The notes: a model not told the origin generated them from the sequence alone. Shown: positions 21,612-33,310, counted from the first letter of the stretch. The stretch: DNA of 64,000 nt from Thereva unica (GCA_949987705.1 OX465281.1:168034516-168098515), one strand, 5' to 3'. Translations and numbers: made by a program.

Positions 21612-23870
21612 ATGGGCATATGAAAACTCGCAGCCGATGCCGGTTCACGATGTCGATCGGTGAGGGGGTTTTTATGCTGAGGCTATGGAGGGAAATAAAT
21701 TTCGTGTTCGAGAGATCAGCTAAGCGTATGTTTGTTTTTTCGTGGGCTGTTTGTGGGTGAGGGGTTTTACTGAATGGAAGGCAATTTCTCTAACTCGTAG
21801 TGTAATATCATAGACTCGCCAAGTTTTTAACTCGTAAAAAGTGGCAAAATATATTGTATTTGTTAACATTTTTTACTGCACGTGTATTACCGGTGATAAG
21901 TTGGTTAGTGATCCGAGTGAATAAATTGAATGAAATTGATAAGGTGACCAGTTTTGTTTACATTCATGGTGGTTTTTTCGGGTTAATTTAGGGAAAAAAT
22001 GTTGGATTTATGTGGTAATGAAATTAAAAGTGAATTTAAAATGGTTAAAAATTATTACGGAATAGTTATTAAAACATAAGTGCAAGTACCACCACACAAC
22101 ATGAATAACAAAAATTTTGAACTTTTTCCTACACATTTTTCCGCTTGAATATTTAAAAAAAAAAAATTTTTTCAACAAGCTTTAATCACTTTAAATTCAC
22201 TTTTAACTCAATAACCACACAAATTCAACATTTTTGCCCTAAAATAACTCGACAAAACCACAGCGAATGTAAACAAAATTGGTCACCTTCACAATTAAAC
22301 CATTAAAACATATTGGTTCACTAAATTTTTTGAAATTGTTTTAATTCAATCACTGAAACACTAATCACTGGTAATCCAGGTGCAGGAAAAAGTGATAAAA
22401 TACAATATTTTACAACTTTTTATTGAAAAAATGAACTAAAAAACTTGGCTCCACTATATTATTACACGAGAAATGTCCTCCATTCAAGCAAATGTAGGAT
22501 CGGCACCGGCTGCTTTCAGGCCTGTAGCTACGATGGGTTTGCTGGAGGCCCTATCAGAACCTCAAATATGCAGCGTACTGCAAATTTAAGACATGATATG
22601 AACATGCAGCACGCTGCTTTGCTTGTCATTTTACCAGCCTAAGACAATTGAAGTACTTTTAATTGCAGCGTGCTGCATTTTTATCACATGCCCTAATTTA
22701 CTGCACGCTGCCAATTTTGATGTTCTGATACGGCCTGCGAACGATATAGGCGAAGGGGTAGAAAAGGGAAGCATTACAACTCCAATCCTTTAGCTAAGTT
22801 TATAATTATATGGGCATATGAAAATTCGTAGCCAAAGTCCGTTCACGATGTCCATGGGTGAGGAGGTTTTTACCCAGAGGCTATGGAGGGAAATAAATTA
22901 CATATCCTAATTTTCAGCTAAAGCCGCCTCTAAACGATGCTATGAGCACTTTCCAACATTGGACGTTTGATGGTAGAACGCATCGTGTGGCCGCTACTCG
23001 AACTACGAATGTCCAACGATGTCAAGCGTCCAACGATGGTGTTTGGACAGGTTCGGAGTGTTGTCACTAAAACTTTGGAAGCGTTGATGCTGTATTTGCC
23101 GATACATTAATGTCCTTAGTATGAAACTCTTCGTATCATATTTCAATTACCCTAACCCACTCAATTTAATTGAGTAACAACTTAACGAAGAAGCTGGGGG
23201 AGTGAACAGAATTTGGAAGTGACGTAATGAATCTACCCAAGGTCGATGAACCCACAGGTGAGTTACGAGAGCATAGCGGCAAAATGAGTCTACGCAACGC
23301 CTGGAATTCCTCATTGTGACAGAGGACACAGACGATGTCCTTTTGGATTGCCAGAGATTAGCCGAGCAAACTGCTGCACTGTAACCTACAGCTAAAGGCA
23401 CGGCTAAGAGCAACGAACGTCTTAGACTATAATGGTACGATCGTTTGATTTACTGACTAAAGCGGAGGAGAAGCTAAATTCCTCAATGAGAAGCTAAGGC
23501 GGAAATGAACAAAAAAGAAGTGAGTTGGGCTTAGAAGTACCAGTAGTATTATCAGGTAAATAAATGCTGATCCAGCTTTGCGACGCATATTAAGCTTAAC
23601 ATTCATTACGTTTTGGTAGAAAATTAGCCAGTCTTAAGAGAATTTCATGAGGCATCTTAAGCCCATCTTAAGATAATTGTAATTAGGCCTAATAACCCAA
23701 TTAGTTGGTGATTTTAGTTAGGATTAGAATACGGTATAACCGACAGCCTTGAGCGTGTCGGCATCATAATGCTTGCACCTTCCAACGCACGAAAATAGAA
23801 AAAATCCAATAAAATATTTGTGTAGAAATTAAAAATTAGTCTTAAAATCACGCCAAAGAAGTATAACTTC
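21612..23870 (+). repeat. Repeat E, copy E3, right part
   Basis: Continues E after BEL-1 with ATGGGCATATGAAAACTCG and is the reverse complement of 7560-9460. E-like sequence is recognisable to about 23490 (GAGAAGCTAAGGC). At 23851-23870 the sequence CGCCAAAGAAGTATAACTTC is the inverse of the E3 left end at 12290, so E may be an inverted-terminal-repeat element ending here. The stretch 23490-23850 has no other match in the window. Confidence 0.65.
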
Positions 23871-24176
23871 TAATGCGTGTATATAAGTACACACACCCAC
23901 TGTTTTTATAATAATAGCCTTAGTCCAAAGTAAAGCTAGTCCAAGTTTATATAAGACCGTCTCTCTCTTGGACTGGAGCACTCGAAAATAAGCCTTATTG
24001 TCTTCAGCTGGTTGTTGTAACTAAACATTCCAATATGTAGAGACGATAGATCCTTTAAGAGCCCCGAGTACTACAACACTATAGCGCCATTTTAAAGGAA
24101 AACTTACTCTAGTTGTTAAGAATATTTACAGTTTAAATGGCATTCGATTAAGTTAAATAAAATTTCTAATTGATTA
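23871..24176. other. Short non-coding gap
   Basis: About 300 AT-rich bases between the possible E end and the next inverted-repeat element. Nothing is recognised. Confidence 0.5.
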
Positions 24177-25695
24177 AAGGTCGATTCGCACTATACGGAA
24201 CGTCAAAGTCACGTTACGGAAAGGCAACGGCACGTGAATTTTGCTGTCGATTCGCACTTAAACTCAGTCTCACTCCTCAGCAGCAGCTACAAATCCTTCA
24301 CAATCCTTGTGAAACAAAAACTAGAACCTTTAGCGGAAGGCCTTATAGGAGAATATCAAGCTGGTTTTATGACAAAAGAATCAACATCGGTCCAATTGCT
24401 GACCTTAAAGCAAATTCTGGAGAAAACCTGGGAAAGGAATGTAGATATACACCAGATATTTGTCGATTTTCAACAGGCATATGACCCAATAAACTGAGAG
24501 AGACTATACGAGATTTTATAGGAATTAGGAGTCCCCTCAAAGCTGGTACTACTGATCATATGCGCAACAATTAGGTCACTGCCGAAGGATAGGATCCAAA
24601 ATTTTATAATAGAATAGTTTGAAGTGCAACAAGGACTTAGACAAGGAGATGGGCTGGGCGCAATGCTCTTAACCTCGCCCTAGAATGGGTGATAAGGATA
24701 ACGTCAGTCAAGAGAAGTGCACTATTAGCTACACAGTCGGTACAATTTCTTAGTTATGCGGATGTGACCATCCTGGCAAGGTCCTTTTTGGCAGCAAAAG
24801 AATCTTATGTCGAATTAAAAGTGGCGGCAAAGGACATAGGTCTGAAGATAAATGATGCAACAATCCAGAGCAGGAAGATTTAGAATGGGAAGAAATATAA
24901 CCACCGACGAGCATAACCTAGAAATACTCGATAAAACAGTCTACTTTGAGTCTACAATCACAAATAGAAACGAAGAAAACGAAGAAATAACCAGACGAAT
25001 TATACTGGCTATTGGAGCCTTTTATGCCCAAAAACAAATACCTCACTCAAGATTTGTACACATGACCCAGGACATAGAGGAACGAGTCAACATGTTTGAG
25101 ATAAAAGTTCTCAGCTCAACCAGAGAAGATAGAATATGGCGAAGGAGATACAACAACGTGTTGTATGAAATTTTTGACGGCCCACAACTCTCAACTTTAA
25201 TAAAAATCATCAGACTGAGACTAGCCAGGAACAGGGGACATGCTGCAAGAGACAGTCAAACTTGGAGAAATGCCTTAAAGGAGGCCAAGGCTAGATTCGG
25301 GCTGTAGCGCCATAGGATGGATACAAGGATCGCATTAGTTTTGGATGAGAAACAAAAAAAATTGTGACAAATCATACAGCTCCTCATATCGCTGAACCCT
25401 TTCAACTAAATTTTCATCTTCCGTCATAAATTAGTTTAATACAAAATAGATAAATGCTTGAAAAATTCGAAATGCTTCCGTTACTACGTTCACATTGAAC
25501 AGAATAGATCAGTCACGTCACGTCAAAATATAGTTTGAAACTAATCTTGACGTGCCGTTACGTTGACGGTCCGTGACGTTGCCTATGTATGTATATATGT
25601 GAACGTGTAGTGCAAAACTCATTGAAGTATATTTTGACGTGCCGTTGCCGTAACGTGACGTGACGTTGACGTTCCGTATAGTGCGAATCGACCTT
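24177..25695. mobile_element. Inverted-repeat element containing a LINE remnant
   Basis: The left end AAGGTCGATTCGCACTATAC and the right end, its inverse at about 25676-25695, share roughly 55 bp of imperfect inverted repeat, rich in ACGT-type words. The outside bases are TTAAA on the left and TTAAAA on the right, so the target duplication may be TTAA or TAA. The middle is taken up by a dead LINE. A related end (GTGTGAATCGGCCTTAAAAG) occurs near 48350-48370. Confidence 0.65.
24234..25480 (+). pseudogene. LINE reverse transcriptase remnant, catalytic site lost
   Basis: Fragments in three frames align in order with a non-LTR reverse transcriptase: LEPLAEGLIGEYQAGF, TLKQILEKTWERNVDIHQIF (motif A region VDFQQAYD), FLSYADVTILARSFLAAKE, then a C-terminal part with QDIEERVNMFEIKVLSS and NALKEAKARFGL. 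The motif C tetrad reads YADV, where active enzymes have YADD. A stop follows AYDPIN at 24497, and other frameshifts separate the pieces. It belongs to the LINE group often labelled endonuclease-reverse transcriptase in insects; the exact clade is not determined. Confidence 0.75.
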
Positions 25696-25696
25696 A

Positions 25697-25985
25697 AAAG
25701 TTTTTATACATTTTACATACGTAAACTTGTCTGGCGAGACCGTCCTGCAGACTGGAGAATACAGCGATCGGCACCGAAGAAAACCTGGTTGAAGAATATC
25801 GAGGGTGACTTAAAGAATCAACGATTATCAGTTACCGAGGCTCGAGACACCGCCAAAAACCGAGAAGAATGGAAGCGAATCGTGAATAGAGTTCGGGACC
25901 CAGCGGCACCGACAGCAGCGTATCCGTTGCGGGGACGTCCCGCTCGGACCGCCAGCTAACGGATCAAAGAAGAAGAAGAAGACAT
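25697..25985 (+). pseudogene. LINE C-terminal tail fragment
   Basis: The frame to 25959 contains RSAPKKTWLKNIEGDLKNQR and REEWKRIVNRVRDPAAP, the typical C-terminal tail of RTE/Jockey-like insect LINEs. It ends with a GAAGAAGAAGAA run at about 25967-25981. Only the tail is present. Confidence 0.55.
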
Positions 25986-26161
25986 ATTAGAATCAGAATT
26001 ATATATGTATTAAGCAATAATCAATAATGAAGAATTCATTTGTTTTAGGCGAAAAGCCAAATTTTGCTCCTAGATTAAATAAAAGTGGCCTCGGATAAAA
26101 TAGTTGATGATTTATGAAACTTAAATTTATGGTAAGTGAAAAATTTTCCAAATTTCTTTAC

Positions 26162-26234
26162 CTGTATTTGTTCCTCCAGTAAAAATCCAAGCTCCTGTCG
26201 TTTTTGCAGCTTTTAATAAACCTTTTCGAATTTC
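26162..26234 (-). CDS. Trpm: Exon of a TRPM-like cation channel gene
   Basis: On the minus strand, TTAATTTCAG precedes and GTAAAG follows a 73-bp open stretch that starts in phase 0 and ends in phase 1. It encodes 24 residues including [33 protein letters not shown] is a signature of the N-terminal TRPM homology region of TRPM channels (tetrameric cation channels); flies have one such gene, closest to the vertebrate TRPM3 group. No other exon was found, so neighbouring exons probably lie outside the window and the transposon mass sits in its introns. A captured or duplicated exon cannot be excluded, but the splice borders look intact. Confidence 0.78.
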
Positions 26235-27012
26235 CTGAAATTAAGGGAATCACATTAAAAAAATATTAAAATACGAAAATAAAAATAGTTGCAAAAACTT
26301 TAAGTTAATTATCCTCATTTCTCAATATATTTTGTTTTCAATATGCAAGTGAAATTGAACTATTACAATTTCTGTTTATGGTAATAGTTTTCAAATTTGA
26401 AGCCAAATTTTATATGGTTCCGTCATTCAGGACTCTGAAGTAAAGGTTTCAAAAAATTTATTTCATCCCTTTCAAAATAATCTCTTCGTTTTCAGTACAC
26501 GGAGCGAAAAACGACCATTGAGTTATCGTTTTGATTTTGAGAAAAAACACTGATAAGTCTAGATACCAGAACGTGATATGCTATTTCAAGATATAAATAA
26601 GGGCCTAATACCTCTTTCTCATTACAACAACAATGATGGTAGAACAATTAACTATTTCAATTCGATAACATTAATTGGGAATAATACAGAAAAAAAAAAT
26701 GATTTCTCATGAACTCATCGAGAAGGCCAAATATGCATCTGCATGAAGTTATTAAGCACCTTATAAGAGAGGGTTTTTTGCAATTATGTATGTGGGCTCC
26801 GGTTAGACAAGAGTTCTGATCCCCCAATAACGGAACGAAAGGAAATCGGACTAAACGAAACAGAATCTTCATCTCCTTCTATGGTTCTACAGCCCAATTC
26901 GAACCTTCGCCTCAACTTACTCCTCCAGACGTCTCTCTGTTCCGCAGATTGCTTTAAGTTTCTGTTTTAATGTTGAGGAGTTTTGCTGCATCAGCCTTTA
27001 CACTGTCTTCCC
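26235..27012. other. Probable intron with weak LINE tail
   Basis: 26240-26870 shows nothing recognisable. On the minus strand 26880-27005 reads roughly WEDSVKADAAKLL and later VEAKVRIGL, which resembles a decayed LINE C-terminus. Stops and shifts make this uncertain. Confidence 0.35.
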
Positions 27013-27441
27013 ACCTTTAATAATAATAATAATAATAACATTTATTGGTAGAGTACAAAGATTAAACATCTTAACTGTACATAAAAAAGAGGAAATAAAA
27101 AATATTTGAACAATTGCTAAAATAGAAAAGAATGAGAGCAGAAGATAAGAGAGAAAGAAGGAGAAAGAGTGAAAAGAAAGAAAGATAGAATCAACTAAAG
27201 TGGTATTTTAAAAGCTTGCTGAAAGTTCGGCTAGATGCCGCACTCCGAATACCACAGGGCAAAGCATTCCATTTACGCGCAACTTGGACAAAGTAAGAAC
27301 GATCACCAAATGACGAGTTACATCTATGGGCATACTTATGTAGATTTGCACATCATCAGCATATAAGTGTATAGATGTGCTTTTAATTACAAGAGGAAGG
27401 TCATTAATGTAAATGCTAAATAGCAAGGGACCTAAAATCAT
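27013..27441 (-). pseudogene. LINE fragment with (TTA)n tail
   Basis: On the minus strand the sequence reads ILGPLLFSIYINDLP and LYADDVQIYIS, so reverse transcriptase motifs B and C are intact. It then jumps (internal deletion near 27320) to a C-terminal RKWNALPCGIRSAASSRTF segment that needs a frame change. It ends in a TTA/TAA repeat at about 27017-27040, a typical 3' terminus of CR1/Jockey-group LINEs. Confidence 0.75.
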
Positions 27442-27782
27442 GGTTTGCCAACCGGTCTTTTGCCATCCAAAGCTGCTTACTTACTTTTACTTTTTTCCCC
27501 TTTAATCCCTTATGGAACATAGGGCGGAAGCAGTTGCCCCCCAGGCGGACTCTGCTTTGTGCGATAGCTATCAGTTCCGAACAAGATCTTTCAGTTGTTG
27601 CCTCTGCTAATAAGGTTCTCCTCCACGTTGTTCTAGGTCTTCCGACTCGATGGGATCCTTGCGGATTCCAGTCAAGGGCCAGTTTTCCTAGATTCTCGTA
27701 TTCGCGTCGCAAAGTTTGGCCTATACAATTTCATTCCCTTCGCCTGATTAGGTCGTCTATCAAAGCTGCATAGGCGTCGTAT
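27442..27782 (-). pseudogene. Second LINE C-terminal fragment
   Basis: The minus-strand frame 27712-27450 contains LGKLALDWNPQGSHRVGRPR, TTWRRTLLAEA and HKGLKGKK, the conserved C-terminal tail of a different insect LINE family. It ends in a short TTAC/GTAA repeat near 27477-27490. The 5' part is missing, and the right side is cut by the hAT-like element. Confidence 0.7.
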
Positions 27783-29060
27783 CAGTGGCGGTTCGTAATG
27801 TTCAGGATAAGGGAAGCAATGCGCAAGGCAAACGATAAAAGTTAAAGTATCGAAGGCCTTAACTAAAAAAACTGAAAAATAACATATAGTGGAATCAGAT
27901 AAGCAAAACATAACAACTGTTACCAGTTTCTAGTTATATCGAATGCTATACGAATCGAAAATCGTGGTTTTGCAGTTTTTCGAAATAATTTCGCCGCTAG
28001 AGGGCATTTTGCGCCTTTTTTCAGATTCTGTTGATAATTAAAGCGTCTACAAAAAGCTGTTGAAAGACTGCAACTACTACTTTGAGTTCATTTAAATTTT
28101 CATGCAAATGCATAATTTTGGCTAAAAATCTAAAAAAGATAGTAATAATAAAACCCTACATACGCCCCTATTTTCTTTTGTAAGCTTCGCTCATCATCAT
28201 TACAATCTTCCTGCAAAAAAAGAATTCAGGCAACCCGAGCTCAGAAATGCAATTCATAAAAATATTCTCTATCCCTTTAAATCAACTTTAAAGAGAATCA
28301 TAAAAAATGTAATGGAAGCTACAAAGAATCATCTTATTTTCAATAAACGCCTCCTGCCACCCCAATAGAATAACCAATAAATAAAGAGAAACTCCACTTA
28401 TCTTCGATCTCTTTCTTCTTCAGTCAATATGCAATAAACGAAAATTCATATTTTAAGAGTCTCCAACAAATTTCGAAGCAAATTTGCAAGAGTAAATTTA
28501 GTTCTTAATTGAAACGAGAACATTACCAGAAAACGAAACCAAGAAAACAAAGAGAACATGGAAATTTTCTCTATCTTCGACTTGTTATATCCCACTGTTC
28601 GGTTCCGAAGAAGCTGCGTTTAGCTCAGCTTCTGAGGGTACTGTATCAATGCAAACCTTTGCGTGAGTGTGGGTTCAATCAAATGAATGTGTTGGAGTTT
28701 TCACGTTGATTTTCTGTGGCAAAGAAGCTGGAGATATTACAGCTTCCCCATGTTGTATAAGGCCTCGGGCACGATAAGAGCGGCGAGAGGCACTTTAGTG
28801 TTTGCCACTCTGCCGCTCACCATTCGCCGCTCGTATCGTGGCCAAGGCTTTACTCTTTGAGTACAGTAGTGTAATAAATTTGAATTATACATTTTGTATA
28901 CAAAAATCTGTACATTGTATCCTTAGTGTTTCCAGAGGAGGAAATATATTGAGATTTTTCTTCTGATAAATCTTGATATATTTCAATTAATTTTTATGAA
29001 GTTACCTATTTGGTCAAGGGAAGCAGTGCTTCCTTTGCTTCCAAAGAGGAACCGCCACTG
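27783..29060. mobile_element. hAT-like nonautonomous element
   Basis: It starts CAGTGGCGGTTC and ends GAACCGCCACTG, the CAG...CTG form of hAT ends. CGTCGTAT (27775-27782) and CGTCATAT (29061-29068) flank it, an 8-bp duplication with one mismatch. Inner ends share GGGAAGCA/TGCTTCC words. No transposase is readable in the 1278 bp. A small palindrome lies at 28761-28848. Confidence 0.8.
28761..28848. repeat. Short foldback sequence
   Basis: GGCCTCGGGCACGATAAGAG... pairs imperfectly with the inverse of CTCGTATCGTGGCCAAGGC, leaving a ~30-bp loop. It may be a miniature inverted-repeat element nested in the hAT-like element. Confidence 0.55.
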
Positions 29061-30025
29061 CGTCATATGTAGCTCTTCGTCACTTTTTGTGTGGAGATGT
29101 AGCAAAGCGGCATGTGACGATTTGTTCCATATATATATATATAAATGACGAAAAGCTGCATATGCGCCGTCCTAATAAGTATGATCGTTTTGTAGATTCT
29201 TATTTGAGCCTATAATTCTGAAAGTGGTCTAAATCATACAATTCTTTTTCAAGAAATTTAATGGAGAATACATTTGAATAAGTTAAAAAATATTTTTATA
29301 TTATGCAATATTTATTAGTTTTGATAAATGAAAATTTATTATGAATGTGAAATTTTGTATGAGTCTCATACGAAAATGTTGTTTTTAAAATTTGAATAGA
29401 CTTAGACCATTTTCAAAATTAACTAAATGGCCTATGACTTATTAAAGCATTAAAAAAGTACGAGATTTATTAGAAAAAATAATTACAACGAAATTATTAA
29501 TTTTTTAAAAAATAATCAACTTTTATCATTGAATGTTTTTATCATTGTTAAAATATTCTTGACAAAAAAGTGTTAAACTACATCAAAATTTCTATTTAAC
29601 AATGACATGTATTTGTCTATTCATCAACCTAAACCTAAAACGCGTTTTTGCATACAAAAGGAATAGCAGTCGACGACGCGGTGTGCAAACATGGCGTTGC
29701 ATGGAGTGCGGTGGCCGGCGCGTGGTGCCCGGCGCGCGCGGTTTTCCTTGCAATGAAAAATCGCTATAACTTTGTTGAGAAAAGTGGCACGTGAGTTTTT
29801 TCAACAGATTATGATTCTGCATTTAATTTCCTATTAACACATTTTTTTTTTTGAAATTTTTGGCTAGCGAAGAACACCTTTTTTTTTTTTCATTTTACAT
29901 CTTATTTTGGTTATTAAAAATTATGAAATATTCAGTTTTTTTATTCTTTTTTCAATTATACCTAAAATTCAATCTTTCATCTAAGCAACGACGTTGTGAT
30001 GAGCAAACAATATTAATTCGGCTGG
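29061..30025. other. AT-rich gap with a local inverted repeat
   Basis: 29063-29160 contains an imperfect inverted pair (CATATGTAGCTCTTCGTCA and TGACGAAAAGCTGCATATG) around a short (AT)n. The rest is very AT-rich, with an isolated GC-rich patch at 29665-29750. No gene is recognised. Confidence 0.5.
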
Positions 30026-30333
30026 TTACAAAAAATTTTCAAAATAAAAATGCTCTTAAAATTAATTTGTTTATAACTTTGTTAATTTTTTTTGTTTTAC
30101 AAAACCATTTCGTGGCATGATTGTGTGCCTAATAAGGTACCGATTAAGCATAAATTCATTATAAATTATGAATCTTCGGTTTTTAGTGATACATTTGAGA
30201 AATTTTTACTCAATATAGTATACTCAATATTTATGGTGAGATCCACGTCGGTCATCTCAAGAGGGCGGATTACCACTTTCTTCACAACTTCGAACACAAT
30301 AAGCGATATAGTTTACTCAATATATCTTTAGAT
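30026..30333 (+). repeat. Left flank of an inverted duplication, with minisatellite piece
   Basis: Its reverse complement is at about 33315-33625. It contains TTGTTTATAACTTTGTTAA, a spacer, then one unit of the ~120-bp minisatellite seen in the Helitrons (GGTCATCTCAAGAGGGCGG at 30250-30268). It then joins LINE-B at ATCTTTAGATCAGGCAGG. The same junction is present in the inverted partner. Confidence 0.75.
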
Positions 30334-31555
30334 CAGGCAGGAATGCATTTGTTCATTCCTCATTTTACTAAATCAGGCTAGGCGCAACAGATGGTTTAAT
30401 CAGGAGTGTATGAATGCAATCAGAAATAAAGAAGCCGCCTTTCGAGCTTACAAGAGCTTCCCGAGTGAATCGCTCCGTGCAGAGTATATAAAACTAAGAA
30501 ATTACTGTAAAGTCACCATCAGGAATGTCAAAAATTCATTTGACAGCAAGTTGGGAAGTAAACTTCTTAATGCAACCTCTGGGGCCTCGGTAGTCTAGAG
30601 GTAAGGCGCCTGACTGCTATCCCCAGGGGTCCCGGGTTCGAATCCCGGTGGTGCCACGGTCCTTCGCCTTTCCCACCTAAATTTCCTTCTTTCTTCTTCC
30701 CTCTTTACATTCCTGATTACCCTGTCATAGCCTTCCCTAGTCCTTCCCCGCTCCACCAAGCGCATGCCATCGGTTGGTTGATGGGATTCAACTCGTTTCA
30801 GGAGGCATAACACTCCAGCGAGTTGTTCTCGACGCCCCGATGTCAGAGTCGCGAGATGGTTGTGAGTAGGTGGAATAAAAATATCGCGGCAAGGTTGTGG
30901 CAGTTACTTCCTTCTCTTCTCTCTATCTTCCGGCTAGAGCTGCTGTTCGACATTCACTCTATACGAAAAATAGATTGTCGTCAGTACAAAGGGACTTTCC
31001 CTAAGCCTCTAGTCTGTCACATAAAAAAAAAAAAAAAAAAAAAAACTTCTGGTCCTTGGTAAGTTCCATCAAGAAGAATTTCACCACCTCCACAACCCCT
31101 TCATTCATCCACGATGAAAAGGTGATAACAGACAGAAAACCCAAGGCATCTCTGCTTCAAATTCGTCTCTACCCCAAAATGATACGCTACCCCCGGTCCT
31201 CGAGCACAGCGCTCATTTAATGGACAGGGTTTTCTTCAGGACTCGTGAGGTGTACAGGTGCCTCAAGGAGCTCGAGGTCAACAAATCCACTGGACCCGAT
31301 AATATACCCCCTATCGTCTTAAAACAAGGCGTGTCACCTTTGGCTAAACCTCTGCGCAAACTTTTTGCCCTATTATACTCTTCCGGAGTTTACCCAGATT
31401 CTTGGAAACTTGCTCATGTGCAGCCAATACCGAAAAAAAGGTAACTCCAGCCTTTCCTCCAACTACCGCCCAATAGAAATCACTTCTATCCTTCTATCCC
31501 AAAACCATAGAGACGATAATTAACAAAAAACTTATGGGATATCTAGAATCCAACC
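30334..31555 (+). pseudogene. LINE-B: truncated LINE-D-family copy split by a SINE
   Basis: Matches LINE-D 61530-62310. Pieces are MNAIRNKEAAFRAYKSFPSE (30410-30582), then after the SINE SLVSSIKKNFTTSTTP-like sequence, FFRTREVYRCLKELEVNKST (31220-31444) and a broken RT start. It stops at GGGATATCTAGAATCCAACC near 31555. The RT catalytic part and 3' end are missing. Small deletions occur near 31140-31165. Confidence 0.85.
30583..31045 (+). mobile_element. tRNA-derived SINE inserted in LINE-B
   Basis: The head has an A-box-like TAGTCTAGAGGTAAGG (30591-30606) and a perfect B box GGTTCGAATCC (30635-30645) within a T-arm-like hairpin, so it carries an internal RNA polymerase III promoter. The 5' acceptor half does not pair with the 3' half, so this is not a functional tRNA gene. 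The ~380-bp body ends in a 23-base A-tail (31023-31045). About 8-10 bases of the LINE target seem to be lost and no clear target duplication is seen. Confidence 0.85.
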
Positions 31556-31594
31556 CACTGCACCCCCCACGCTACCCCCCACGCTACGCTACTG

Positions 31595-31880
31595 GGTGAA
31601 GAAGCGGTAATCCGCCCTCTTGAGACGGCCGCCATGGATGTTACGACATAGCTTATTGTATTCTACTTATATTACCCTTTCATTTGATACATATGTCGAG
31701 GGTGTGGTGAAAAAAATGTGAATGCGTCCTCTTGAGATGGCCGCGGTGGATCTAACTATTTATTGAGTATACTATATTGCTTTTTGTATTCTATTTATCC
31801 TACCCTTTCATTTGATACCCATGTCGAGGCGGTTGTGAAGAAAATGATCATCCGCCCGCTTGAGATGACCTTCGTGGATC
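31595..31880 (-). repeat. Minisatellite piece (~2.5 units)
   Basis: Contains GGTAATCCGCCCTCTTGAGA and CCCTTTCATTTGATACCCAT words in the orientation of the right-arm array (50070-52110). It joins LINE-B on the left and the poly-T end of LINE-C on the right. Confidence 0.8.
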
Positions 31881-33310
31881 TTTTTTTTTATGTGGTAGTG
31901 CTAAGCTCAAGAGGCACCCTTTGTTCTACTAGTCGGTCATGTTATTTGTCACGTCATGGTGCAATGTCTAGCAGTAAGCTTAGTACGGGGGAGGGGTTTG
32001 GAGTTAGGTTAAGGATTATAAAGGTGCGTGGGGGGGTATTGAAGAAGGTGGTGATGAACCCTGCGTTTGAACTCTTGGATGTTGTAGGAGCTCGGAAATA
32101 CCGACTGGGAGAGATTATTCCACAGTCGAGTTGTTCTATTTACAAACGAATTCATATCTTGTTGAGTTCGTGAAAGGGGGAGTTGCAGGTGCAGGGAATG
32201 AGACGAGTGGGCTAATCTGGTGTTGCAGGGTATAAGATTGCCGTGGAGGCAAAAGAGCGTTTAACTCGGAGGAACAGTCACTCTGATAGTAGCGATAAAA
32301 TTGTGTCAGTGCTGCTACATTCCTACGGTGGCTTAGGTGGAGCAAGCGGTATCGTCATTAATTAACTTAAAAGCCTTTTTTAGGACCTTATCTAACCATG
32401 CTAAGGTTGTTGTTATTGGAGCGCCGCCCCAAATGAGGGAGCTGTATTCGAGAAGAGGCCGGATGTAGGATTTATAAATAACAGCATGGGCCGATGGCTG
32501 GAGGAGGAACCAGCACCTCTTAAGAAATCCCAAGCACTGGGATGCTTGTTTGGCGATTTGGAATATATGTCAATTCCATCGCAAGTCTTTGGCTAATGTC
32601 ACGCCTAAGATCTGTAGGGACGGGTCGGCGTCATCTTCCACGTCATCCACTGTCAAGGATGGTGAGGTGTTGATCTTTTTCTTTGAGATAAGACAGTACT
32701 TGGTTTTGGAGGGGTTGAACTCGACACGATTTTTTCCCCACTCTAGAACAAGTTCAATGTCGTTATTAATAGAGTTGAACATTAGTTCTCGATCATCAAG
32801 ACAGGATCTAGCATGTGTCTGTCTTGTATCGAAGCTGTACGAGTAACGTAGAGTACCGTCGTCAGCGAAGCTGAGAAGTGGATTGGAGGGGATTGAAAGT
32901 AGGTCATTTATAAACATAAGAAATAGGGCCGGTGATAAAATTGACCCCCGGGGACCCTCGCAGAGATGGAGTGAGATTCAGATTTGACGCCATCCAAAAC
33001 TACCTTAATTGAACGGCCGGAAAGGAAACTCTCAACCCACTTATAGAGAAACGAGTCAATTCCAATAGCTTTGAGTTTAGCTAACAAGGCTGAGTGCCTT
33101 ACTCTATCAAAAGCCTTGGAGATATCCAAAGCAACCAAACTAGATTCACCAGATCCATGCGAACTTCGGTTGAGGTGAGCTGAGCGATTCACTCGGGAAG
33201 CTCTTGTAAGCTCGAAAGGCGGCTTCTTTATTTCTGATTGCATTCATACACTCCTGATTAAACCATCTGTTGCGCCTAGCTTGATTTAGTAAAATGAGGA
33301 ATGAACAAAT
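31881..33310 (-). pseudogene. LINE-C: inverted LINE-D-family copy with internal deletion
   Basis: Begins at the right with the same truncated 5' junction as LINE-B and ends at a poly-T (31881-31888) after the family 3' UTR. The minus-strand reading has AAFRAYKSFPSE joined abnormally near 33180 to LNRSSHGSGESSLVALDISK. It then reads motif A (ALDISKAFDRV), SFLSGRSIKVVLDGVKSE, a damaged motif B and motif C (FADDGTL at about 32845). More than 900 bp of the middle is missing. Frameshifts occur near 32965, 32545 and 32330. Confidence 0.87.

Noticed and set aside
30583..30655. Functional tRNA gene at the SINE head
   Set aside because: A and B boxes and a T-arm are present, but the acceptor stem halves do not pair and the anticodon arm is poor. 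A body and A-tail follow, so it is a SINE.
30595..30813. Minus-strand 72-aa frame with APPGFEPGT
   Set aside because: This peptide is the familiar chance translation of a tRNA-like T-arm in reverse; the frame is the SINE head.
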